A DNA stretch of 64,000 nt, taken from Pricia mediterranea. Lineage in GTDB: Bacteria > Bacteroidota > Bacteroidia > Flavobacteriales > Flavobacteriaceae. The notes beneath the pieces are model-generated. The model did no database searches. It was not told the DNA's origin and saw nothing but the letters and a program-made list of their open reading frames with translations. Made by a program: the position numbers and the translations under genes. The stretch lies in the NCBI RefSeq assembly GCF_032248455.1, contig NZ_JAVTTP010000002.1, positions 1 through 64,000 on the forward strand, written 5' to 3'. Below, piece after piece: positions 1 to 9,210 of this stretch; position 1 is the stretch's first letter; each line of letters opens with the position of its first letter.

Positions 1-1208
1 AGAATGGCCTCACCTCTTTAGTAACGGATTTCCAAAATGCTTTTAATGATTTGAAGGAATATCAGGGCCAATTGGAAGATTGGATTTTCGGCTACTTCTC
101 CTACGACCTTAAAAACGATGTGGAACAGTTGACCTCGGAAAATTACGACGGACTACATTTTCCGGACCTCTATTTTTTTCAGCCCAAGAAGATAATCCGA
201 ATTGCGGGGAATACCGTTGACTTTGTCTATTTGAATATGGTGGATGATGAAATCGAAGGGGATTTTGAAGAAATTACTGAAATAGGGCCGCTAGGGATGG
301 ACCAAGTGGGGCAGGGGTATGATCAGATCCAAGCTTCAGATGGGGCGCAGACTCTGGTCGGCAATTCAACTTCGAATGACATCCGTATAAAACTCCGTAC
401 CTCCAAGGATGACTATTTTAGCAGAATCAAAGCGCTGTTGGCCCACATCCACCGTGGAGATATTTACGAAGCCAATTTTTGTCAGGAGTTTTATGCCGAA
501 AACACGACAATCGATGTCTTGAAGGCCTTTGATAAATTAAACGCAATCTCAAAGGCACCTTTTGCCGCTTTTCTAAAGATTCGTGATAAATTCTTGATGT
601 CCGCTTCTCCGGAGCGCTACTTGAGAAAAAAGAGTGGGATTGCGATCTCACAGCCGATAAAAGGTACCGCGAAACGCTCCCCTGATCTTGAAACGGATGC
701 AGCCTTAAAATTCAATTTGCAAAAGGATGCCAAAGAGCGGTCTGAAAACATCATGATCGTTGATTTGGTGCGCAACGACCTGTCCAAGAGTGCCGTTAAG
801 GGCAGCGTTCGAGTACCGGAACTCTGCGAGGTTCATTCGTTTGCACAGGTGCATCAGTTGATTTCGACCGTCACCGCTGAAGTCCCAAAAGACAAAAACC
901 CGGTAGAAATTATCGAGGAGACCTTTCCTATGGGCAGTATGACCGGGGCTCCCAAAATATCGGCCATGCGGATCATTGAAGCGCAGGAAGATTTTAAGCG
1001 GGGTCTCTACAGCGGGGCGGTGGGCTATTTCACTCCCGATGGCGATTTCGATTTTAATGTGGTCATCCGCAGTATTCTCTACAACGCAAGCGAAAAGTAC
1101 GTATCCTTTGCCGTAGGCGGTGCCATAACCGCCAAATCCGTACCGAAAAAGGAGTATGAGGAATGCCTGTTAAAGGCCAAGGCGATGCGAGAGGTGCTGG
1201 AGGAATAG
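1..1208 (+). CDS. pabB: Aminodeoxychorismate synthase component I (partial, 5' end outside window)
   Basis: Chorismate-binding enzyme that aminates chorismate to 4-amino-4-deoxychorismate for folate synthesis. The frame is open from base 3, so the N-terminus lies upstream of the window; about 401 residues are visible. The C-terminal chorismate-binding domain is complete, with GDIYEANFCQEF, the QPIKGTAKR segment, IMIVDLVRNDLS and GSMTGAPK. The lysine in PIKGT is typical of PabB, whereas anthranilate synthase TrpE usually has alanine there; this favours PabB, although the family also contains anthranilate and isochorismate synthases. No glutamine amidotransferase partner is visible. It precedes tilS on the same strand, an arrangement I recall as common in flavobacteria, but a 439-base repeat-bearing gap separates them. 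Confidence 0.88.
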   Translation, partial: NGLTSLVTDFQNAFNDLKEYQGQLEDWIFGYFSYDLKNDVEQLTSENYDGLHFPDLYFFQPKKIIRIAGNTVDFVYLNMVDDEIEGDFEEITEIGPLGMDQVGQGYDQIQASDGAQTLVGNSTSNDIRIKLRTSKDDYFSRIKALLAHIHRGDIYEANFCQEFYAENTTIDVLKAFDKLNAISKAPFAAFLKIRDKFLMSASPERYLRKKSGIAISQPIKGTAKRSPDLETDAALKFNLQKDAKERSENIMIVDLVRNDLSKSAVKGSVRVPELCEVHSFAQVHQLISTVTAEVPKDKNPVEIIEETFPMGSMTGAPKISAMRIIEAQEDFKRGLYSGAVGYFTPDGDFDFNVVIRSILYNASEKYVSFAVGGAITAKSVPKKEYEECLLKAKAMREVLEE

Positions 1209-1466
1209 TGAAGCACAATTTCAATGGTTAATTGCAAGTTTCAAGTTTTAAGGGCGAGATTCAAGTTCGGGAGTTAGTGCTAGTTTGAGTTTTAAGTTCA
1301 AGGGTAAGTTCAGGTTTCATGTTGAAAATCCAGCCCTTGAACGCTGTACGTATTTCGTCCATTGTTAACGATTAAGTAGTAAGCGAGCAACCCGCGGAAT
1401 ACAAGTTAGCAATCAAGTTCTAACCGGTGGGACAATGGACTTGTCTCTTGAACATGGAACATCCGC

Positions 1467-1594
1467 CATCCGCCACCCGTCAACGGACTTTATTATTCGT
1501 GTCACTGGCCACCCGTCACCAGACTTCCATCATCCGCCACCCGTCACCGGACTTTATTTTTCCTGTCACTGGCGACCCGTCACCTGATTTCCGG
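1467..1594. repeat. Two tandem copies of a 64-bp unit in the pabB-tilS gap
   Basis: Copy one is 1467-1530 and copy two 1531-1594, in exact 64-base register. Each unit contains two diverged halves sharing the core GCCACCCGTCA (at 1472, 1508, 1536, and as GCGACCCGTCA at 1572). The rest of the gap (1209-1647) holds degenerate runs of AAGTT/TTCAAG. No gene was recognised. A frame reading through the repeat encodes repeated HPSPDF-like words, which is a by-product of the repeat and not evidence of a protein. Confidence 0.8.
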
Positions 1595-1647
1595 CACCCG
1601 TCTTGTTGCCCTCTCCGAATTTCTGATCCCTTCACTACCTTTGTTAT

Positions 1648-3075
1648 ATGCTAGAAGCATTTAAAACCCATATCGAAACGAATTTTCCGGAATTGAGGAA
1701 GTCCCCTTTTTTACTTGCCTGTAGCGGCGGTATTGACAGCATGGTGCTTACCGAGCTTTGTGCGAGCTGTGGACTGGATTTTTCCCTCGCGCACTGCAAT
1801 TTCCAGTTGCGGGGATCGGAGAGTGATGCCGATGAGAAATTCGTATCCGATACCGCCAAACGGTTAGATATTAAAATATTCGTAACTCATTTTTATACAA
1901 TAGATTACGCTAAAGAACACAAAGTATCGGTGCAGATGGCCGCAAGGGAGCTTCGGTACGAATGGTTCGCCGGAATTATGCGAAAAAACGGTATTAAGAC
2001 CTTAGTCACGGCGCACCATGCGGACGATAACCTCGAAACTTTTTTGATCAATTTATCCCGGGGCACCGGCATCGAAGGCTTGACGGGAATCCCCACAAAA
2101 ACAAACAGCATCGCTCGGCCCCTAATAGCTTTTTCAAGAGAGCAGATCGAAGCCTACGCCGAAGCTGAACAGATACAATGGCGCGAAGATAGTAGTAACT
2201 CGGACCTCACGTATCTACGAAATAACATTCGGCATCAAATCCTACCCCTGTTAAAGGATTTGCATCCTAATTTCTTGAATAACTTTCGGAACACCCAGTC
2301 CTATTTATCCCAAACCGCCGCTATTGCCGACACCCACATTCGCGAGTTGAGAGCGGACGTATTCGAGAAAAAGGGACACGTAACCCGAATCCCCGTTGCG
2401 GCCCTTGTCCATTTGAAGCCATTACAAGGATATCTTTACGGATTGTTCCATACTTACGGGTTTAAAGAATGGAACGATGTCGAAAACCTGCTGACATCCA
2501 TCAGCGGGAAGGAAATCCGTTCAAAGACCCATCGCCTGATCAAAGATCGAGGAGTGCTGTTATTAACGGAGATTGAACCAAGCATCCACCCGATTCCACA
2601 GCTGGGGCAAACCGGCACCGCTCAAAACGAAAAAGATTATGCCGGTCAACGCGGTACAAAATACGTCGGCTACCTCGAAAACGGGGAAATCGATCGAGAC
2701 CGGAAAAATAATCTCTATCACATCCATGAAAACCAGACCTATATCGAAAGACCCATTAAAATGGATATTACAGAGGTAGATGCTATCACGGATACCGGTT
2801 CCCATATACTTTATAGCCCTAAATCTGCGTTAAAGTACCCCCTAAGCCTCAGGAAATGGGAAAAAGGAGATTACTTTTGTCCGTTTGGCATGAAAGGTTC
2901 CAAAAAACTATCCAAATTTTTCAAGGACGAAAAGATGGATCGGCTCGCCAAGGAAAGCCAATGGTTGCTCTGTTCCAATGGAGCTATCGTTTGGGTAGTC
3001 GGAAAACGGGCAGATGAACGTTTCAAAGTCCCCGAAAACACGGAAGAAATAGTAAAGTTCAAATTGAAGTTATGA
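1648..3075 (+). CDS. tilS: tRNA(Ile)-lysidine synthase
   Basis: ATP-dependent ligase that attaches lysine to C34 of the CAU-anticodon tRNA-Ile so that it reads AUA. The PP-loop nucleotide motif SGGIDS is at residues 26-31. The N-terminal domain continues through AHHADDNLETFLINLSRGTG, and a C-terminal TilS domain is visible around KWEKGDYFCPFGM and KLSKFFKDEK. At 475 residues it is longer than the roughly 430-440 I expect in this family. The excess sits at about residues 310-352, a polar stretch rich in G, Q, N and charged residues between the central and C-terminal domains. The stop codon overlaps the start of dsbD, so the two are probably translationally coupled. Confidence 0.95.
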   Translation: MLEAFKTHIETNFPELRKSPFLLACSGGIDSMVLTELCASCGLDFSLAHCNFQLRGSESDADEKFVSDTAKRLDIKIFVTHFYTIDYAKEHKVSVQMAARELRYEWFAGIMRKNGIKTLVTAHHADDNLETFLINLSRGTGIEGLTGIPTKTNSIARPLIAFSREQIEAYAEAEQIQWREDSSNSDLTYLRNNIRHQILPLLKDLHPNFLNNFRNTQSYLSQTAAIADTHIRELRADVFEKKGHVTRIPVAALVHLKPLQGYLYGLFHTYGFKEWNDVENLLTSISGKEIRSKTHRLIKDRGVLLLTEIEPSIHPIPQLGQTGTAQNEKDYAGQRGTKYVGYLENGEIDRDRKNNLYHIHENQTYIERPIKMDITEVDAITDTGSHILYSPKSALKYPLSLRKWEKGDYFCPFGMKGSKKLSKFFKDEKMDRLAKESQWLLCSNGAIVWVVGKRADERFKVPENTEEIVKFKLKL

Positions 3076-5057
3076 AGCAGGTAGCTATTCTTATCCTATT
3101 TATTTTTAGCGGGTTGTCTCTTTTTTCACAGAACGATGAGAATCCGGTAAAGTTTTCACAGGATTTTCGAAAAATTTCGGATACGGAGTACGAGCTGATC
3201 ATGAAAGCGGACATCCACGAGGGGTGGCATGTGTATTCCCAACATACTGCCGAGGGCGGCTCCTTGCCTAGTGAGTTCGACTACGAAAAGGCTGGAGAGG
3301 AGTATGAACTGATCGGCGAAACTGTCGAAAGCGAGACTATTGTAGCTTACAGTGATATTTTTGAGGTCGATGAAACCTATTTTAAGGAGAAGGCTGTCTT
3401 TGTTCAAAGAATAAAACTACTAGATCCGGACGTCAATCAAATCGACGTCGACCTGTTCTATCAGGTGTGTAAAGAGGTCTGTATTCCCGCCGACTACAAG
3501 TTTACGTTTCGTTTGGATGGTAGTGCGGCCGCTACCGTCGAGAAATCCATTGATGAGCGTAGCATGGCAATGGCCACAGCATTAAAATTAAACCTTAAGA
3601 ACAAGGCCTTGCTGAACAATTCCGGGGAAGACATCGGTACCGGTTCCGGACTCTGGGTGATTTTTGGCCTTGGGTTCTTGGGCGGACTGATCGCCCTGCT
3701 TACTCCCTGCGTTTTCCCCATGATTCCCCTAACGGTCTCCTTTTTTACGAAACATTCCGAAAATAAGTCCAAAGGCATCGGCAATGCGATGCTTTACGGT
3801 TTTTTTATAGTGCTGATCTATTTTTTGCTAAGCTTGCCCTTTCACCTCTTCGATTCCGTTGATTCGCAAATATTGAATACCATCGCCACCAACATCTGGC
3901 TGAACCTTGGGTTCTTTGTCATCTTTCTGTTTTTTGCGTTCTCGTTTTTCGGCTATTACGAATTGACCTTGCCCAGTTCTTGGGCAAATCGTATGGATGC
4001 GGCCTCTACCAAAGTCGGGGGCGGTATCGGCATCTTTTTTATGGCCGTAACCTTGGCATTGGTCTCGTTCTCGTGTACGGGTCCGATTTTAGGGGGACTC
4101 TTAGGTAGTACCGTTCTGGGCGAGGGCGATGTGGCCACCAACCTTACCGCCGGCATGACCGGCTTCGGGGTAGCGCTTGCCCTGCCGTTCGGCCTGTTTG
4201 CCCTGTTTCCGACCTGGCTGAACTCCCTGCCCAAATCCGGGGGGTGGATGAACACGGTCAAGGTAGTGCTCGGCTTTTTTGAGTTGGCCCTGGCCCTAAA
4301 ATTCCTGTCGAACGCCGATATGGTTGGCGGATGGGGGATTTTACCCCGAGAAGTCTTTTTAGGGATTTGGATTGTACTGTTTGTTTTATTAACACTCTAC
4401 CTTTTCGGGATACTCCGGTTCCCCCTTGACGGCCCTAAAGGAAAATTACCGGCAATCAGAAAGGGCATCGGTCTTGCTAGTGGCGTGTTTTCCATCTATC
4501 TGATATTGGGACTTTTCAATTTCTCGAGCCTTAAATTGTTGAGTGGATTTCCGCCGCCGCATTTCTACAGTATTTTTGAAACGGAAAGCGACTGTCCCCT
4601 TGGTATCGATTGTTTTAAGGACTTTGATGAAGGCGTGGCATACGCTAACAAGGTGGACAAACCGATTCTTTTGGACTTTACCGGATGGGCCTGTGTCAAC
4701 TGTCGTAAAATGGAGGCCAACGTTTGGAGCGAGCCCGATATTTATCCGATTATTAAGAATGATTACGTGTTGATATCGCTGTATATCGATGACCGCGAAG
4801 AACTTCCGGAGGACCAACAGTTCGATTTCAAGTTCGATTCCGGCCGTATAAAGCGCATCGAAACGATAGGGCAGAAGTGGGGCACCTTTCAAAGCGTCAA
4901 CTTCAATGCCGCCTCGCAGCCGTACTATGTACTCCTTTCCCCCGAACTGGAAGTTTTGAACAATGCGGTACAATATACCGATAGGGATGAATACCGGAAT
5001 TGGTTACTACAGGGGCTGCAACGGTACAACGAGACCAGTATCGTTTCAGGGGAATAA
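3072..5057 (+). CDS. dsbD: Thiol:disulfide interchange protein DsbD family
   Basis: Inner-membrane reductant transporter that passes electrons from cytoplasmic thioredoxin to periplasmic thiol proteins. Three modules are visible. First is a signal peptide and an N-terminal periplasmic domain with the cysteine pair C133/C137 (CKEVC). Second is a membrane domain of about eight helices from roughly residue 195, containing the two half-repeats with LLTPCVFPMIP and SFSCTGPILGG. Third is a C-terminal thioredoxin-like domain with WACVNC (C541, C544). The 661-residue length fits full three-domain DsbD and not the shorter CcdA. The ATG overlaps the tilS stop codon (ATGA), indicating coupling. Confidence 0.93.
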   Translation: MKQVAILILFIFSGLSLFSQNDENPVKFSQDFRKISDTEYELIMKADIHEGWHVYSQHTAEGGSLPSEFDYEKAGEEYELIGETVESETIVAYSDIFEVDETYFKEKAVFVQRIKLLDPDVNQIDVDLFYQVCKEVCIPADYKFTFRLDGSAAATVEKSIDERSMAMATALKLNLKNKALLNNSGEDIGTGSGLWVIFGLGFLGGLIALLTPCVFPMIPLTVSFFTKHSENKSKGIGNAMLYGFFIVLIYFLLSLPFHLFDSVDSQILNTIATNIWLNLGFFVIFLFFAFSFFGYYELTLPSSWANRMDAASTKVGGGIGIFFMAVTLALVSFSCTGPILGGLLGSTVLGEGDVATNLTAGMTGFGVALALPFGLFALFPTWLNSLPKSGGWMNTVKVVLGFFELALALKFLSNADMVGGWGILPREVFLGIWIVLFVLLTLYLFGILRFPLDGPKGKLPAIRKGIGLASGVFSIYLILGLFNFSSLKLLSGFPPPHFYSIFETESDCPLGIDCFKDFDEGVAYANKVDKPILLDFTGWACVNCRKMEANVWSEPDIYPIIKNDYVLISLYIDDREELPEDQQFDFKFDSGRIKRIETIGQKWGTFQSVNFNAASQPYYVLLSPELEVLNNAVQYTDRDEYRNWLLQGLQRYNETSIVSGE

Positions 5058-5189
5058 CATTAAAAGGGGGCAGTAATTAAAGACTAAGACATTTTATTGA
5101 ATGTCCGATCGAGCGTCAGCCCAAAAGATTCATTCTGGCGGGCAGTCGAGAACTTCTGGGCGAAAAAGCCCTTATACAATAAAAGAAAA

Positions 5190-5229
5190 GGGACGTTGTC
5201 CCGGTTTAATACCAAAAAGGCAACGTCCC
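5190..5229. repeat. Inverted repeat between convergent dsbD and the protease-like lipoprotein
   Basis: GGGACGTTG at 5190-5198 pairs perfectly with CAACGTCCC at 5221-5229 across a 22-base loop. It lies in the 215-base gap between convergent genes. There is no clear T-run, so it is a weak bidirectional terminator or part of a dispersed palindromic element. Upstream, 5105-5155 contains GATCGAGCG and GCAGTCGAGAAC, words also found in the element at 46351-46461. Confidence 0.45.
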
Positions 5230-5272
5230 ACATGCTTCGTGTTAGCGTTCTATTTCCTTTAGCGCCGTTCCA

Positions 5273-6490
5273 CTATTGAAGCGCCTCCGCTTCCACATCA
5301 AGTTGATACTCGTCCTTAATTTCAATGCCCTGGTTCGGGTTTTCGATGATAGGCTCCTCCCCAATAATCGAGGGTAGCTTTTTAAGGAACCTTTTATGGA
5401 CTTGGTCGATGGACAGGATCTTACCGTTTTTCTGCACCCGTCGCGCCAGTCTATAGCCTTGTCGGGCAGCCCTCATACGTTGTAAGGGAGTGCCGTGATG
5501 CCCGTCGCTGTTGAACTGGCAATCACCGATATTGAAGAAAAGCTCCAGGAATTGGCGGGTCCTTCTCCAGTTTTGGGTGGCCCCTTTTTTATGGGATACG
5601 AAATAACTCGCAAAGAAATCCGCTTCCAGCTCCGTGGTACGGGTAGCTTCGGGAGCATTGTCCGCTGCCCCATCGGGATACCAACGATTGAAATTGTTGA
5701 ATTGAATGTGATGGGCCCATTCATGTGCCAGAATACCGTTCCATACAACCCCCCTGCTGAGTCCCGTTTCCGCCAAAAGTTCTACAATCCCGTCCCCGAC
5801 CACGATAAGGTCGTTCTGTCCGAACTGTCCGCCCAGCGCAACGGCAAATCCGTCGAAGGACAATAAGGGTGTTTCGGTCAGGAAGGTGCTCTGCTCGTTT
5901 ACAAAGTTCACGAAATAGAAGGCATAAGCATTGGCATCGGAGGCCGGCAAGCCGAAAAAGGGAGAGGTCAGCACTTCAACAATTTTGTCATAATCGTCTA
6001 AGGTAGTATTGTGTTGCCCCCTGACCGTTACCTCATGTGGCATGAACCAGAACCGCTCCAATTTTCGGGTAATCCGGTTTACGCGTTGGGTGTCTTCCCC
6101 GTCCTCTCCAAAATACTGGGGCGCGTCATCGATGAGGGTAGATATGAAATTAATATCGGTGTAGGTAGCGTACCAATCCAAGCCTATTGAATCGAGATTG
6201 CTGGCCACCGAGGCCGCAATGACGTCGTCGAAAGGAGTGAGGGTACACTTACTAGGTTCTACGGCTTGGGATATGTCGAAGGGTACATCATTGAAAATTG
6301 CCTTCTCCGAAAGTTTAGGTAGCATTTTGGGATGTTTCATCTCAAAAGGAAGCGGTTTGAGGGCCATTTTCGCCGGAACCGCGTTCAAATCCTCTTCGAT
6401 GTGATCGAACTCCACATCCTTACTGCAGGAAGCCAGCACAAGGGCCGCAACCAAGACCATACTCGATAAGCTTTTCACAATTTTTTTCAT
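5273..6490 (-). CDS. Putative zinc metallopeptidase lipoprotein
   Basis: The N-terminus is a lipoprotein signal ending in LVLASC, so the product is likely anchored to the outer or inner membrane. HEWAH at residues 256-260 matches the HExxH zinc-protease motif, and ELEADFFASYF about 30 residues later supplies a candidate third ligand (Glu). This spacing resembles the neutral zinc metallopeptidase group that includes YpfJ (HExxH then ELQAD), although overall similarity was not testable here. At 405 residues it is longer than YpfJ, with an N-terminal extension of about 200 residues of unknown function. It faces dsbD and is divergent from the penicillin acylase gene. Substrate is unknown. Confidence 0.7.
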   Translation of the reverse strand: MKKIVKSLSSMVLVAALVLASCSKDVEFDHIEEDLNAVPAKMALKPLPFEMKHPKMLPKLSEKAIFNDVPFDISQAVEPSKCTLTPFDDVIAASVASNLDSIGLDWYATYTDINFISTLIDDAPQYFGEDGEDTQRVNRITRKLERFWFMPHEVTVRGQHNTTLDDYDKIVEVLTSPFFGLPASDANAYAFYFVNFVNEQSTFLTETPLLSFDGFAVALGGQFGQNDLIVVGDGIVELLAETGLSRGVVWNGILAHEWAHHIQFNNFNRWYPDGAADNAPEATRTTELEADFFASYFVSHKKGATQNWRRTRQFLELFFNIGDCQFNSDGHHGTPLQRMRAARQGYRLARRVQKNGKILSIDQVHKRFLKKLPSIIGEEPIIENPNQGIEIKDEYQLDVEAEALQ

Positions 6491-6706
6491 AAAGCGTTCT
6501 TTAAATTAAAATCTTGTTAAAACTAACTAAAAAAGTGAAGTACAAATGTTGAAATAAACGTTTTTTCTTACAAGAGTTATGGTTTTTACGAATAGAAAAG
6601 AAATATTTTATGCTCGAAATCTTACTGATTTCCCGTTGTTCGGTAAGAAAAAACGTTGAAAACCATCCCCAAAATAATCTCTATCTTTCCGCTCAAACTT
6701 GACCGA

Positions 6707-9103
6707 ATGCGAATTTTAAGGACTATAGGGTGGACACTGCTCTCCATAATCGGTGTTTTAGCGGTAGTGGTCGGTATCTTTATCTACACTTCGACACCCG
6801 ATTACGATGGCGAAAAACCGCTTTCCGGCCTTTCGGACGAAGTGGAAGTCTATTTCGATACGTATGGAATTCCGCATATTTACGGGAAGAATAAGTTGGA
6901 TGCGTTTACCGCACTGGGCTACGTGCATGCCCAAGACCGCTTGTGGCAAATGGAACTCTTGCGACGAATAGGTCGTGGGGGAATTTCCGAGATATTTGGA
7001 AGGGAATTTATCGAAACGGACCAATTTTTTCTTGCCTTGGGAATCGATGACGCTTCCGTGAGAACTATTGCCGAGCTGGACAGACAAAAGGAATCCGTAC
7101 AGCTTTCCCAAGCCTATCTCGATGGTATCAACCAATTTATGGAAGAGGGACCGACTCCCGTAGAATTTTACCTCACCGGGATCGAAAAAGAAAAATTCAC
7201 TCTAAAGGACGTCTATAATACCATGGGGTACATGGCCTTTAGCTTTGCTATGGCGCACAAGACCGATCCGCTGCTGACTCGGATTAGGGACAGCTTAGGC
7301 CCCGAATACCTTAAGGATTTGAAGGTTGAAAGCGATACTACTTCGGTCTGGATCCAAAACTATGGGACCAAATCCATGGACTCCCTAAAAACGACCACGA
7401 CCACTACCGTAATGGCGTCGCTCAAAAAATTATCGATTCCCCTGTTCGAAGGGAGCAACAGCTGGGTACTGGCCCCCGAAAAGACGAAGAGCGGCAAGGT
7501 TATTTTTGCCAATGATCCGCACATCGGGTTTTCGCAGCCCTCGGTCTGGTACGAAGCCCACGTAAGCGCCCCATCCTACGAAAAGTACGGGTACCACTTG
7601 GCGGGCGTCCCGTTTCCGCTGCTGGCCCATGATCGAAACCTGGCCTACGGCATGACCATGTTCGAGAACGATGATGTGGACTTCTATTATGAAGAAATCG
7701 ATCCTTCCGACAGCACTAAATACAAAACGGATACAGGATGGAGGGATTTTGAAATCGTTTCCAAAACCATAAAAGTCAAGGATTCCTCCGACATCCATTT
7801 TTCCTTTAAAAAAACCAACAACGGACCCGTTTTAAACGGTATAGCCGACCAGATTGCGGGAGCGCGCCCTGTATCGATGTGGTGGGCCTATACCCAGCTC
7901 GATAACAAGGTGATGGACGCGCTGTACGGTATGTCCCATGCCCAAAATATTCAGGAATTTCAACAAGCCCTCCCCAATATCCATGCTCCGGGACTTAACA
8001 TTATGTACGGCGATGCAGTGGGAAACGTGGCGTGGTGGGCGTCGGCACAGCTGTATCACATCCCCGATAGCATCAACACCAAAATCGTATACGATTTTCA
8101 AAAGGGACTTTCCCCAACTAGGGACTACCTTGATTTTTCCGAAAATCCCCAGGCGGTAAATCCCCCTTGGCATTACGTGTATTCCGCGAACAACCAGCCC
8201 GATTCCATTGCAGGAATGCTATATCCGGGCTACTATCTGCCCGAGAACAGGGCCAAGCGTATCGTTTCATTGTTGGGACCAAAAAACGATTGGGATGCCG
8301 AGTCGGTGCGCCGCATGATGCTGGATGTGACCTCCCCGGTAAATACCACTATCGCATCCAACCTACTAAAGGAGGTCGATCGGGGAGCCCTTACCGGCAG
8401 TTCATTAGAAGCTTTGGCCGAACTACAGGCATGGAAAGGCGATTACCCTTTGCACGGGACAGCAGCTACGCTATTCCATCGGTGGATGTATTTTTTGTTG
8501 GCCCATACCTTTCAGGACGAGTTGGGTTCCGATGCCTTCGCAGAACTATTGGATACCCATTTGATCAAACGGGTCATTGCCCCACTTTCGGAAGATGATA
8601 CTTCGCTTTGGTGGGACGACACCAATACCCCAGAGGTCATCGAAACCAAGCGGGAGATTGTCAACGCATCCTTACGGGAGGCCTTGCAAGAGCTTGAAAA
8701 AGATTTGGGCAAGGACCGGGATGACTGGACCTGGGACCGCGTACATACCTTGGAGCATGCTCATCCGATAGGGCAAGTAGAAGCCCTAAAATCTTTATTC
8801 AATGTCGGTCCCTTTCCGGTCCCGGGAACCCGGGAGGTCATTAATAATATGGCTTTTCCGTACACTGGAAACGGAGTCTACCACGTCAGCTCTGGCCCCT
8901 CGACACGACGGATCATCGATTTTTCGGATATAGAAAACAGCAGGAGCATACTGCCCACCGGACAATCGGGGAATCCCTTCAGCCGGCACTACAGAGATCA
9001 AGCGGAGATGTTCGCGGAAGGCAAATTCCGAGAGATGATGATCGACGAAGAAGAAATTCGGGAGACCTCCGGGTCGGCTTTGCGATTCATACCGGAGAAA
9101 TAG
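6707..9103 (+). CDS. Penicillin acylase family protein (N-terminal nucleophile hydrolase)
   Basis: Predicted periplasmic amidase of the penicillin/acyl-homoserine-lactone acylase family; such enzymes self-cleave into alpha and beta chains. The chosen ATG is followed at once by a membrane/signal segment (about residues 3-28). An upstream TTG at 6656 would only add 17 residues. The nucleophile serine follows the cleavage-site glycine in FEGSNSW (Ser about residue 250 from this start). Further family features are DTYGIPHIYG near the N-terminus, YVHAQDRLWQMELLRR, FANDPHI and the C-terminal GQSGNPFSRHY. About 798 residues is normal for the family. Substrate cannot be read from sequence; related enzymes act on beta-lactams, lactone signals or peptides. 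Confidence 0.88.
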   Translation: MRILRTIGWTLLSIIGVLAVVVGIFIYTSTPDYDGEKPLSGLSDEVEVYFDTYGIPHIYGKNKLDAFTALGYVHAQDRLWQMELLRRIGRGGISEIFGREFIETDQFFLALGIDDASVRTIAELDRQKESVQLSQAYLDGINQFMEEGPTPVEFYLTGIEKEKFTLKDVYNTMGYMAFSFAMAHKTDPLLTRIRDSLGPEYLKDLKVESDTTSVWIQNYGTKSMDSLKTTTTTTVMASLKKLSIPLFEGSNSWVLAPEKTKSGKVIFANDPHIGFSQPSVWYEAHVSAPSYEKYGYHLAGVPFPLLAHDRNLAYGMTMFENDDVDFYYEEIDPSDSTKYKTDTGWRDFEIVSKTIKVKDSSDIHFSFKKTNNGPVLNGIADQIAGARPVSMWWAYTQLDNKVMDALYGMSHAQNIQEFQQALPNIHAPGLNIMYGDAVGNVAWWASAQLYHIPDSINTKIVYDFQKGLSPTRDYLDFSENPQAVNPPWHYVYSANNQPDSIAGMLYPGYYLPENRAKRIVSLLGPKNDWDAESVRRMMLDVTSPVNTTIASNLLKEVDRGALTGSSLEALAELQAWKGDYPLHGTAATLFHRWMYFLLAHTFQDELGSDAFAELLDTHLIKRVIAPLSEDDTSLWWDDTNTPEVIETKREIVNASLREALQELEKDLGKDRDDWTWDRVHTLEHAHPIGQVEALKSLFNVGPFPVPGTREVINNMAFPYTGNGVYHVSSGPSTRRIIDFSDIENSRSILPTGQSGNPFSRHYRDQAEMFAEGKFREMMIDEEEIRETSGSALRFIPEK

Positions 9104-9210
9104 ATGCAGAAGAGACAGGGACTGGCTGCTTTCTCAAGCTATTTTGTTTAAATACACAATTTTAATGCTGTTTTTCGGTTCTAATAGTCCTTATGCTCAA
9201 ACTGTAATAA

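Noticed and set aside
1427-1654. Open frame encoding repeated HPSPDF-like words
   Set aside because: It is the translation of the 64-bp tandem repeat, without a family match or promoter, and overlaps the tilS start.
5097-5279. Short frame between dsbD and the protease-like lipoprotein
   Set aside because: Runs through an inverted repeat and dispersed-repeat words in a convergent gap; composition looks non-coding.
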